DNA of 64,000 nt from Roseiarcus fermentans (GTDB lineage: Bacteria; Pseudomonadota; Alphaproteobacteria; Rhizobiales; Beijerinckiaceae). Under the pieces are notes generated by a model, which saw only the letters and a list, made by a program, of their open reading frames with translations, ran no database searches and was not told the origin of the DNA. The translations under genes and the position numbers were made by a program. The stretch lies in the NCBI RefSeq assembly GCF_003315135.1, contig NZ_QNRK01000026.1, positions 33,927 through 97,926 of the forward strand, given 5' to 3'. Positions within the stretch are counted from its first letter, which is position 1. Each line of letters starts with the position of its first letter. This document shows positions 56,856-64,000 of the stretch, piece by piece.

Positions 56856-58670
56856 CTACCGCCGCCCGAACAGCCGCTCGATGTCGGACAGCTTCAGCTC
56901 GACGAAGGTCGGGCGGCCGTGGTTGCAGGTGGAGGAACCCGGCGTCGCCTCCATCTGGCGCAGGAGCGCGTTCATCTCCTCGGGCTTCATCGGCCGGCCC
57001 GAGCGCACCGAGTGGTGGCAGGCGAAAGTCGCGAGGAAGCGGTCGAGCCGGCGGGCGAGGCTCTGCGCCCCGTCCTCGGCGGCGAGGTCGGCGGCGAGGT
57101 CGCGCACCAGCGCCGGCAGCTCGTCCTGCGACAGGATCGCCGGCGCCTCGCGCACCAGGATCGCGCCCGCCCCGAACCCTTCGACGACGAGGCCGAGCGC
57201 GGCGAGGTCGTCGGCGTGCGCCTCGATCCGGGCGGCTTCGTCCGGATCGAGGTCGACCACGACCGGGTGCAGCAGCGCCTGCCGCTCGACCCCCCGTCCC
57301 TCGCGCTGGCGTTTCAGCGCCTCGTAGACGATCCGCTCGTGCGCGGCGTGCTGGTCGACGATGACGAGGCCGTCGGGGGTCTCGGCGAGGATATAGGCCT
57401 TGTGCACCTGCGCCCGCGCCGCCCCGAGCGGCGCCGCCGGGTCGGGCGCCTGCGTCGCCCCCTCGGGGGCGACCGCCGGGGCCTCGGCGAAGGCGGCGAA
57501 ACTGCGCTGCGCCGGCTCGGCGAACGACGCGGCCGCGGCCGGGCCGCGAGGCAGCGCGGGGGCCGCGGCGGAATTGCGCCAGTCCCAGCCGCCGGAGGGC
57601 GCCGCGGGCCGAAATCCGGCCGGCGGACGCATGGCGAGCACGGTCGCCGACCCGCCGGTGCTCGCGGCGCGCTGCAGCGCCTCGGCGAGCCGCTGCCGGA
57701 TCCCGCCGACGACCAGGCCGCGCACCAGGCCGGGGTCGCGGAAGCGCACCTCGGCCTTGGCCGGGTGGACGTTGACGTCGACCGTCTCGGGGGCGCATGC
57801 GACGAACAGGGCCGCGACGCAATGCCGGTCGGCCGAGAGGCAATCGAGATAGGCCGCGCGCAGCGCGCCCGCCAGCGTCTTGTCGCGCACCGCGCGACCG
57901 TTGACGAACAGGTACTGGAGCAGCGCGTTCGGCCGTGAGAAAGTCGGCAGCCCGATCCGGCCGGTGAGCCGCACGCCCTCGCGCGCGGCGTCGATCTCGA
58001 GCGAATTGGCGGCGAAATCGGGCCCGAGCGCCTGCCTCAACCGTTCGGCGAGGGCCGTCTCGCCCGCGCCGCAGGCCGGCCAGTCGAACCCCGCCCCGAT
58101 GTCGGTCGCGAACGAAAAGCGCACGTCCGGGCGCCCGAGCGCGAGGCGGCGGACGACGTCGGCGACGGCTGACGCCTCGGCGCGGTCGGACTTGAGGAAT
58201 TTGAGCCGCGCCGGGGTCGCGGCGAACAGATCGCGCGCCTCGACCCGCGTGCCGACCGGACCGGCGCACGGGGCGACCGCGCTCTTGCCGCCGTCCTCGA
58301 CCACGAGCTTGAGCGCATTGGCCGCCGCCGCCGTCCGGGTGCGGATCTCGAGCCGCGACACCGAGGCGATCGACGGCAGCGCCTCGCCGCGAAAGCCGAA
58401 GGTGGCGATCGCGGTCAGGTCGCCGTCCGGGATCTTCGAGGTCGCGTGGCGCTCGACCGAGAGGGCGAGGTCGGCCGCGTCCATGCCGCGGCCGTCGTCG
58501 GCGACGCGGATCAGACGGCGCCCGCCCGCTTCGATGGCCGCCTCGATCGTGCGCGCGCCGGCGTCGAGCGCGTTCTCGATCAGTTCCTTCATCGCCGCAG
58601 CCGGCCGCTCGACCACCTCGCCCGCGGCGATGCGGTCGACGAGCAGCGGATCGAGGCGGCGAATCGGCAT
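56856..58670 (-). CDS. mutL: DNA mismatch repair protein MutL
   Basis: The 604-residue mismatch-repair ATPase links MutS to downstream nicking. The GHKL ATPase N-terminal domain has IAAGEVVERPAAAMKELIEN, DDGRGM and ATSKI, then GFRGEALPSIASV. The transducer domain contains NVHPAKAEVRF. A proline/alanine-rich linker (about residues 330-410) leads to the C-terminal dimerisation domain with VDQHAAHERI and ACHHSVRSGRPM, ending CNHGRPTFVEL. The endonuclease DQHAAHERI-type sequence and CPHGRP-like CNHGRP are both present, so nicking activity is plausible. ATG 58670. Confidence 0.96.
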   Translation of the reverse strand: MPIRRLDPLLVDRIAAGEVVERPAAAMKELIENALDAGARTIEAAIEAGGRRLIRVADDGRGMDAADLALSVERHATSKIPDGDLTAIATFGFRGEALPSIASVSRLEIRTRTAAAANALKLVVEDGGKSAVAPCAGPVGTRVEARDLFAATPARLKFLKSDRAEASAVADVVRRLALGRPDVRFSFATDIGAGFDWPACGAGETALAERLRQALGPDFAANSLEIDAAREGVRLTGRIGLPTFSRPNALLQYLFVNGRAVRDKTLAGALRAAYLDCLSADRHCVAALFVACAPETVDVNVHPAKAEVRFRDPGLVRGLVVGGIRQRLAEALQRAASTGGSATVLAMRPPAGFRPAAPSGGWDWRNSAAAPALPRGPAAAASFAEPAQRSFAAFAEAPAVAPEGATQAPDPAAPLGAARAQVHKAYILAETPDGLVIVDQHAAHERIVYEALKRQREGRGVERQALLHPVVVDLDPDEAARIEAHADDLAALGLVVEGFGAGAILVREAPAILSQDELPALVRDLAADLAAEDGAQSLARRLDRFLATFACHHSVRSGRPMKPEEMNALLRQMEATPGSSTCNHGRPTFVELKLSDIERLFGRR

Positions 58671-59026
58671 GGGGGGCAGGATACCACCGCATCGGCGCAG
58701 GCGGGTAATCGCCGCCGGCGCGCCCGGCCGCTCGATGGGAAACAACTCCGCCACTGGTCGTTGACGCGGAATCGCGCCGGTCCCGCGAGGACGGCGGCCT
58801 CGCGGGACCAGCGCCCGCAGCGCCGCGCCCCGAGCCGCAAGGTCGTTGCGCATCGAAAAATCGGAATCGCGATTTGCGAGCCCGGCCGGCGCTTTCGCGG
58901 CCGCTCCTTCGCATTCCCGAACGCCGATCGGGCCGAACCCCTCGGTTTCCGGCCCTTTTCCGATGGCGCCGCGCTTGCTGAGAGCTTCCCGGGAGAACGC
59001 GGAGCAACAGGACTATGGAGACGGCG
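58671..59026. other. Divergent gap upstream of mutL
   Basis: This 356-base gap holds the perfect 12-bp hairpin at 58779-58809 and the GGAGA ribosome binding site of the small plus-strand gene. No other gene or repeat is recognised. Confidence 0.45.
58779..58809. promoter_or_regulatory. Perfect 12-bp inverted repeat
   Basis: GGTCCCGCGAGG and CCTCGCGGGACC flank a 7-base loop. It is the most perfect intergenic hairpin with long arms in the window, 109 bases in front of mutL. It may be an operator, a small-RNA terminator or an extragenic repeat. Confidence 0.45.
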
Positions 59027-59227
59027 ATGCGCTTTTCAATCGTTCAGATCAAGGATGGCCCCTGGGTTGTGGTCGACCGGCAGGATCACCGGCGCCGGAT
59101 CGCGAGCTGCGTCGACGCCGGCGCGGCCGAGATGATCGCCGCCCTGATGAACGGCGACCTCGATCAGGCGATCGCAGTTCGCGACGCGGTCGCCGGGCTC
59201 GCCCCCGCCGGCCCCGCCGCGGCCTGA
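59027..59227 (+). CDS. Small conserved-looking protein
   Basis: A 66-residue protein MRFSIVQIKDGPWVVVDRQD... with a compact beta start, a helix (GAAEMIAALMNGDLDQAIAV) and an alanine/proline tail. ATG 59027 is chosen over 59015 because GGAGA lies six bases before it. No family is recognised. It is the only gene between mutL and the SDR gene on the plus strand. Confidence 0.55.
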   Translation: MRFSIVQIKDGPWVVVDRQDHRRRIASCVDAGAAEMIAALMNGDLDQAIAVRDAVAGLAPAGPAAA

Positions 59228-59307
59228 ACGCCGCCCGCCGCGGCGCGCGCTCGCCGGACGCCGCTGAGCAGATTCCGCCAATCCGCCGAACGAACGTCGC
59301 GTCGAGC

Positions 59308-59324
59308 GGCGGCGTCTCGCCGCC
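59308..59324. repeat. REP-like palindrome, copy 3
   Basis: GGCGGCGTCTCGCCGCC is a perfect 17-bp palindrome with the complementary loop of the copy at 10506-10522. A second smaller palindrome GCGCGCGAGACGCGCGC follows at once, giving a BIME-like pair in the convergent gap. Confidence 0.5.
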
Positions 59325-59377
59325 GGGCGCGCGAGACGCGCGCCCTCCAATCGTGGGGCGCTCCGGGGCGAATTTGC

Positions 59378-60085
59378 TCAGGCCTTCCCGGTGACCGGGA
59401 TCAGCGCCCCCGTCACCGCTCTCGCCGCGTCGGACGCCAGAAACAGCATGACGGCGGCGAGGTCGGCGGGCGCGACCCAGCGGGAAAAGTCGGCGTCGGG
59501 CATCGCCTTGCGGTTGGCGGCGGTGTCGATGGTCGAGGGCAGCACGGCGTTGACCGTCACGCCCTCGAGCTTCAGCTCGTCGGCGAGGCTTTCGGTCAGC
59601 CGGTGCACAGCCGCCTTGCTCGCGGCGTAAGCGGCCATGCCCGAGGCGGCATGAACGGCGGCCCCGGCGCCGACGTTGACGATTCGTCCGGCCCCCGACG
59701 CCTTGAGGCGGGGAAGCGCGGCGCGGGCGGCGTTGAGCGCCGTCTTCAGGTTCATCGCGAACATCCGGTCCCAGGCGCCGTCGTTCGGCGCGTCGGCGAT
59801 CGTCTCCCAGACGAAGCCGCCGGCGATGTTGAGGAGCGCGTCGATCCGCCCGAACCGCGCCGCGACCGTGTCCATCGCGCGCTCGGCCGCCTCGGGCGAG
59901 ACGAGGTCGGCGCCGGCGACGATCAGCGCGTCGGGCCCGAGCCGGGCGGCGAGGCCCGGCGGCGGCGTCGCGGCGTAGTCGAGCGCCGCGAGCGACGCCC
60001 CCTGCCGCACCGCCGCCTCGGCGACGGCGCTTCCCAGCGCGCCGAACGCGCCCGTCACCACGATCGTCTTGCCGCTGACCGTCAT
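59378..60085 (-). CDS. SDR family NAD(P)-dependent oxidoreductase
   Basis: A 235-residue classical short-chain dehydrogenase/reductase. The cofactor motif VVTGAFGALGSAVAEAA (T-G-x3-G-x-G) is at residues 9-25, NIAG follows near 86, and the catalytic Tyr-x3-Lys is AAYAASKAAVHR, with the Ser equivalent in VNVGAGAAVH replaced by a small residue. Its ATG overlaps the stop of the ferredoxin oxidoreductase gene (ATGA), so the two are co-translated. The substrate is unknown; an acid or aldehyde derived from the oxidoreductase product is a guess. Confidence 0.86.
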   Translation of the reverse strand: MTVSGKTIVVTGAFGALGSAVAEAAVRQGASLAALDYAATPPPGLAARLGPDALIVAGADLVSPEAAERAMDTVAARFGRIDALLNIAGGFVWETIADAPNDGAWDRMFAMNLKTALNAARAALPRLKASGAGRIVNVGAGAAVHAASGMAAYAASKAAVHRLTESLADELKLEGVTVNAVLPSTIDTAANRKAMPDADFSRWVAPADLAAVMLFLASDAARAVTGALIPVTGKA

Positions 60086-63000
60086 GCCGCCATCTCCATC
60101 GCCGCCTTCTCCGCCTCGAACTGCCTGAGCGCCGCCGCACGCGCCGTCGCGGCCTCCGCGGCGCTCGCTTCCTTCACCCGCCCGTAGCCGCGGATCGTCC
60201 CGGCGACGCTGAGCAGCCGGACCGCGGCCGCGTGGTTGGCGGGGCTGAGCCGCTCGAGCGTGCGCTCGACGTCGCCCTCGAACTCGGCCATCAGGCGCCG
60301 CTCGAGCGTCCGTTCGGCGCTCGACCGGAACGGGTCGAGAGGGCTGCCGCGCAGGAATCGCAGCCTCGCCATGACGCGGAAGGCCATCAGCGCCCACGGG
60401 CCGGCCTCGCGCTTGGTCACGGCGCCGGTCTGCCGGTCGCGCCGCGCGAACGGCCAGGCGCCGATGTGGGCGTGCACGCGATAGGGGCCTTCGAACGTCC
60501 GCCCGAGCGCGCCCGCGAACGCCGGCGCGGCGAACAGCCGCGCGACCTCCCATTCGTCCTTGACGGCGATGAGCCTGTGCCAGGAGCTGGCGGCCGCGGC
60601 GGTCAGGGCCTCGCCGAGCCCGAGCGCGGTTTCCCGCGCCCGCACGCGCTCGACGAGGGCGCGATAGCGGGCGGCGTCGCCGCGCCCGCGCGCTTCCAGC
60701 ACATGCGCCGCGCGCCGCGCGATCAGCGCGTCGAGGGAGGCCTCCGCCTGCGGCTCGGGCGCGCCGCCGCCGGCGAGAATGTCCACGCCGGCCGGATCGT
60801 GGGCCGCCCGTCGTCCCCACGCGAAGGCGCGGGCGTTGGCTTCGACCGCGACGCCGTTGAGCTCGATCGCGCGTTCGATCGCCGCCCGGCTGACCGGCAG
60901 AAGCCCGCGCTGCCAGGCGGCCCCGAGCATGAACAGATTGGCCGCGATCGGGTCTCCCATCAGCGCCTTGGCCAGGCGCTGCGCGTCGAGGACGAGCGCG
61001 CGGTCCGCCGCGAGCGCTGACGTCAGGCGCTCGAGCATCGCCTCGCGGTCGACGCTCCAGTCCGGATTGCGGGCGAACTCGGAAGTCGGGATCAGGTCGG
61101 CGTCGATCACCGCCCGGGTCGAAGGCTTGAGCTTGCTCAGGGCCTCGTCGCCCGCCGCCACGATCAGGTCGCAGCCGATCAGCGCATCCGCTTCGCCCGC
61201 CGCGATCCGCGTCGCGTGCAGCGCCTCCGGCGCCCGCGCGAACCGGACGTGCGCGGCGACCGCGCCGTATTTCTGGCTGAGGCCGGTCAGGTCGAGATTC
61301 GAGGCGTAGAGGCCGTCGAGCCAGGCCGCGACCGCGAGCGTCTGGCTGACCGTGACCACGCCCGAGCCGCCGATGCCGGCGACGAGCACGCTCCAGCGCT
61401 CCCCCATCTCCGGCAGCGCCGGCTCGGGAACCGGGGGCAGCGCGGCGGGCTCGGTCGGCGAGGCTTTGCGCAGGCGCCCGCCGTGGACGGTGACGAAGCT
61501 CGGGCAGAATCCTTCGACGCAGGAAAAATCCTTGTTGCAGCTCGACTGGTTGATGGCCCGCTTGCGGCCCCACTCGGTTTCGAGCGGCTCGATCGCCATG
61601 CAGTTGGAAACCTTGCCGCAGTCGCCGCAGCCCTCGCACACGTCCGGGTGGATGAAGGTGCGGACCGCCGGATCGGCCCACTTGCCGCGCTTGCGCAGGC
61701 GCCGGCGTTCGGTGGCGCACGGCTGGTCGTAGACGATGACCGAAACGCCGTCGTGGTCGCGGAATTCGCGCTGGGTCTCGTCCATCCGGTCGCGATGCCG
61801 GAGGAGAGCGCCCTGCGGCAGCGCGACGCCGCGATAGCGGTCGGGATCGTCGGCGACCAGCGCCAATTTGCCGACGCCTTCGGCGGCGAGCTCGGCCAGG
61901 ATCTGCGCCGGCGTCATGCCGCCCTCGATCGGCTGTCCGCCGGTCATCGAGACGAAGCCGTTGTAGAGAATCTTGTAGGTGATCGGCACGTTCGCCGCCA
62001 CCGCCTGCCGGATCGCGAGCAGGCCGGAATGGGCGTAGGTGCCGTCGCCGAGATTGGCGAACACGTGGCGCTCGGCGGTGAACGGCTGCTGGCCGAGCCA
62101 CATCGCGCCCTCGCCGCCCATGTGCGAGACCGTGGTGGTCTGCGCCGGGTTGACGAACATCGCCATCGTGTGGCATCCGATCCCGGCGAGCGCGCGGCTG
62201 CCCTCGGGCACGCGGGTCGAGCGGTTGTGCGGGCAGCCGGCGCAGAAGCCGGGCGCCCGCACCGGCGCCGGGCGGTTCGCGAGCGGCTTCGCCCGCGCCT
62301 GCGGCGCATCGGGCGCCGAGGCCGGGTCATGCAGGCGGAGCGCCCTGACGAGCGTGTCGGCCACGAGTTCGGGCGAGGTCTCGCCGTAATTGGGGATGGC
62401 GAGCGCGCCATGGGCCGGGTCGAACGTCGGCCCGTCGAAAAACTTGCCGATGAGGCGGGGCGCGTTCGCGCCTCCATAGAGGATTGCGCGGATCTGGTCC
62501 TCGAGCAGCGGGCGCTTCTCCTCGATCACCACGACGAGGTCGAGGCCTGCGGCGAATTCCCTGACGATCGCCGGATCGAGCGGCCACACCATGCCGACCT
62601 TGAGCAGCCGAAGGCCGGGCCCCGCCCCGTTCTCGCCGAGCCCGAGCGCGCCGAGCGCCTGAAGCAGATCCTGCCACGCCTTGCCGGCGGCGACGACGCC
62701 GACCCGCGCCCCCGACGGGCGCGCGACGATCCGATCGAGGGCGTTGGCGCGCGCATAGGCGAGGGCGGCGGGAAGCTTGTGCTGGTAGAGCCGCTCCTCC
62801 TGCATGAGCGGCGCGTCGATCGTCCGCGCGCTGACGCCGCCGGGCGGGCGGGTCGGCCGTTCGGGGATGACGATCGCGGGCGCGTCCGGACCGACGTAGA
62901 CGGTGCCGCCGCCTTCGGCGACGTCGGTCACGATCTTCATGCCGACCCAGCAGCCGGAGAAGCGCGACATCGCGATCCCGTGCAGGCCGAAGTCAATCAG

Positions 63001-63546
63001 CTCCTGGGTGTTCGACGGATAGAGCACCGGCATGCCGATCGCCACGAACGACGTGTCGGAGAAATTGACCGCGGTCGACGATCGAGCGCCGTGGTCGTCG
63101 CCGGCGAGCGCGAGCGCGCCCCCCTTCGCCGAGGTCCCGGTGAAGTTGGCGTGCCGCAGCGCGTCCCCGGATCGGTCGACGCCGGGGCCCTTGCCGTACC
63201 AGATCCCGAACACCCCCTCGACCGTCGCCCCGGGAAAGCTCGCGACATGCTGCGCGCCCCAGATCGCGGTCGCGGCGAGGTCCTCGTTGAGACCGGGGCG
63301 GAAGACGACGTTGAGGCGCCGGAGGATGGCTTCGGCGCGCCAGAGTTCGATGTCGAACCGGCCCATCGGCGAGCCGCGATAGCCGGAGATGTAGCCCCCG
63401 GTGTTCAGGCCGGCGGCGATGTCGCGCAGGCGCTGCTGGATCGGCAGGCGCGTCAGCGCCTGCATGCCGGTCATGTAGAACCAGCCTTCCTCCTTCGTCC
63501 AGCGGTCCTCGAGCGAGGCCTCCGACCGGGCGAGCGCGACGGTCAT
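60082..63546 (-). CDS. Indolepyruvate ferredoxin oxidoreductase family protein (fused)
   Basis: A 1154-residue single-chain 2-oxoacid:ferredoxin oxidoreductase that decarboxylates aryl- or branched 2-oxoacids to acyl-CoA. The alpha-type N-terminal region (GYISGYRGSPMGRFD) is followed by a TPP domain with FCAGCPHNRSTRVPEG and NLGDGTYAHSGLLAIRQA. Then come [4Fe-4S] cysteines CEGCGDCGKVSNC and CNKDFSCVEGFCPSF, a gamma domain GIGGSGVVTVSQTLA, and a C-terminal DUF6537-like extension of about 250 residues. This fused form is common in aerobic proteobacteria. A GGAGGAGG ribosome binding site precedes ATG 63546, and the SDR gene overlaps its stop. Confidence 0.92.
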   Translation of the reverse strand: MTVALARSEASLEDRWTKEEGWFYMTGMQALTRLPIQQRLRDIAAGLNTGGYISGYRGSPMGRFDIELWRAEAILRRLNVVFRPGLNEDLAATAIWGAQHVASFPGATVEGVFGIWYGKGPGVDRSGDALRHANFTGTSAKGGALALAGDDHGARSSTAVNFSDTSFVAIGMPVLYPSNTQELIDFGLHGIAMSRFSGCWVGMKIVTDVAEGGGTVYVGPDAPAIVIPERPTRPPGGVSARTIDAPLMQEERLYQHKLPAALAYARANALDRIVARPSGARVGVVAAGKAWQDLLQALGALGLGENGAGPGLRLLKVGMVWPLDPAIVREFAAGLDLVVVIEEKRPLLEDQIRAILYGGANAPRLIGKFFDGPTFDPAHGALAIPNYGETSPELVADTLVRALRLHDPASAPDAPQARAKPLANRPAPVRAPGFCAGCPHNRSTRVPEGSRALAGIGCHTMAMFVNPAQTTTVSHMGGEGAMWLGQQPFTAERHVFANLGDGTYAHSGLLAIRQAVAANVPITYKILYNGFVSMTGGQPIEGGMTPAQILAELAAEGVGKLALVADDPDRYRGVALPQGALLRHRDRMDETQREFRDHDGVSVIVYDQPCATERRRLRKRGKWADPAVRTFIHPDVCEGCGDCGKVSNCMAIEPLETEWGRKRAINQSSCNKDFSCVEGFCPSFVTVHGGRLRKASPTEPAALPPVPEPALPEMGERWSVLVAGIGGSGVVTVSQTLAVAAWLDGLYASNLDLTGLSQKYGAVAAHVRFARAPEALHATRIAAGEADALIGCDLIVAAGDEALSKLKPSTRAVIDADLIPTSEFARNPDWSVDREAMLERLTSALAADRALVLDAQRLAKALMGDPIAANLFMLGAAWQRGLLPVSRAAIERAIELNGVAVEANARAFAWGRRAAHDPAGVDILAGGGAPEPQAEASLDALIARRAAHVLEARGRGDAARYRALVERVRARETALGLGEALTAAAASSWHRLIAVKDEWEVARLFAAPAFAGALGRTFEGPYRVHAHIGAWPFARRDRQTGAVTKREAGPWALMAFRVMARLRFLRGSPLDPFRSSAERTLERRLMAEFEGDVERTLERLSPANHAAAVRLLSVAGTIRGYGRVKEASAAEAATARAAALRQFEAEKAAMEMAA

Positions 63547-63782
63547 AGACCCTCCTCCGTGCGATGGGGTCGGGCGCGTTCCTGTCCGCTTCCCGCGAAG
63601 TGCGGACCAAGGACCCCCCCGACGTCGCTGGCAGGCTAGCGCCGAACCACGGCGATGTCGAACCGGGGTCGAGCCGGCCACGGCGGGCGACCGGCGCCGG
63701 GATCGAGGCCGTCGCGACGCTCGCCCTTCGAGCCGCGCGCCGCTGACCCTTCGGGCCGGGCGGCGCGCCGCAGAGCGGACGG

Positions 63783-64000
63783 TCAGACGAACTTCACCAG
63801 ACCCGGGTTGGCGCTCAGCGCCGCGACGCCGATCCCGGCGAGCGTCAGTCGGTCGCCGTGGCTGTCGACGATCGTCGTTCCGATCGACCCGCACGACGCG
63901 TTCAGGAGCACCGCGGCGACGTCCTGGGCCTGCGTCATGGCGGGGGTGAGATAGGCGTAGTCGGCGGCGCGCAGCTGCAGCAGGTCGGCGTTGTGGCCCG
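63783..64000 (-). CDS. Secreted protein, C-terminal end only (truncated by window)
   Basis: Reading the minus strand from the window edge gives 71 residues ending DRLTLAGIGVAALSANPGLV-KFV and a TGA at 63783-63785. The segment aligns throughout with the last 70 residues of the beta-helix protein at 54822-56816 (ADxLQL, MTxAx, then D-S-x-G-D-R-L-T-L-x-G-x). The gene body lies outside the window, so its main domain is unknown. It is probably a second type I-secreted surface protein. Confidence 0.75.
   Translation of the reverse strand, partial: GHNADLLQLRAADYAYLTPAMTQAQDVAAVLLNASCGSIGTTIVDSHGDRLTLAGIGVAALSANPGLVKFV

Overview
The window is a GC-rich chromosomal stretch from an alphaproteobacterium, most likely a member of the Hyphomicrobiales (Rhizobiales). 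The evidence is a Shemin-pathway 5-aminolevulinate synthase (hemA), a HWE-type sensor kinase, Rhizobiales-style secreted beta-repeat proteins, separate purL and bolA genes of alphaproteobacterial type, and the short palindromic repeats with a CGTCATcGCGAGGAGC core that are scattered through such genomes. I cannot name a genus. No rRNA, tRNA or CRISPR array was found.

Layout. 1-8.8 kb: the tail of an AsmA-like protein, then a same-strand tetrapyrrole cluster (hemC, hemA, hemE, hemF) with a class II aldolase and a glutamine amidotransferase between. 9-16.9 kb: an aldo/keto reductase, a DUF805 protein, a three-gene ABC exporter with ATGA overlaps, a HAD phosphatase fused to a HerA-like ATPase, a histidine-rich mini-protein and a LysE exporter. 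17.3-25.6 kb: dnaN, a membrane protein, the pyrimidine-reducing dihydropyrimidine dehydrogenase genes preT-preA behind a RutR-like operator, a polysaccharide-deacetylase-like secreted protein and an orphan PAS/HWE kinase. 25.9-31.3 kb: a paired M16 peptidase operon and a large beta-repeat protein. 31.8-36.9 kb: a near-complete protocatechuate 4,5-cleavage (lig) operon, ligJ-K-I-A-B-C, taking protocatechuate to pyruvate and oxaloacetate, followed by an NRAMP metal transporter. 38.5-39.5 kb: an ECF sigma factor between two tiny CPxC membrane proteins. 39.5-43.4 kb: aspC, a pdxI/LysR divergent pair, a relic copy of the aspC 5' end and a small secreted protein. 43.4-49.7 kb: a minus-strand run of nudC, an LprI-like protein, an aminotransferase, small genes, a DNA glycosylase and htpG. 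49.9-54.3 kb: a degenerate cyclase gene cut by a small transposable element, alkB, bolA, a small gene and purL. 54.8-64 kb: a secreted beta-helix protein, mutL, an indolepyruvate ferredoxin oxidoreductase/SDR pair, and the C-terminus of a second secreted protein sharing a terminal module with the first.

The most notable signal outside ordinary genes is a family of non-autonomous elements (about 193-235 bp) with GTAACTCCCAA(G/C)CC termini. Three copies are flanked by 8-bp direct repeats (two perfect, one 7/8). The one at 50053-50245 splits a cyclase gene, and removing it with one copy of the duplication restores the reading frame exactly. GTAA termini and 8-bp duplications are hallmarks of the IS66 family, so these are probably IS66-mobilised MITEs. 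Other leads are the RutR-like box upstream of preTA, the CPxC/ECF module, the HAD-HerA fusion, and the C-terminal module ending LVKFV shared by two secreted proteins.
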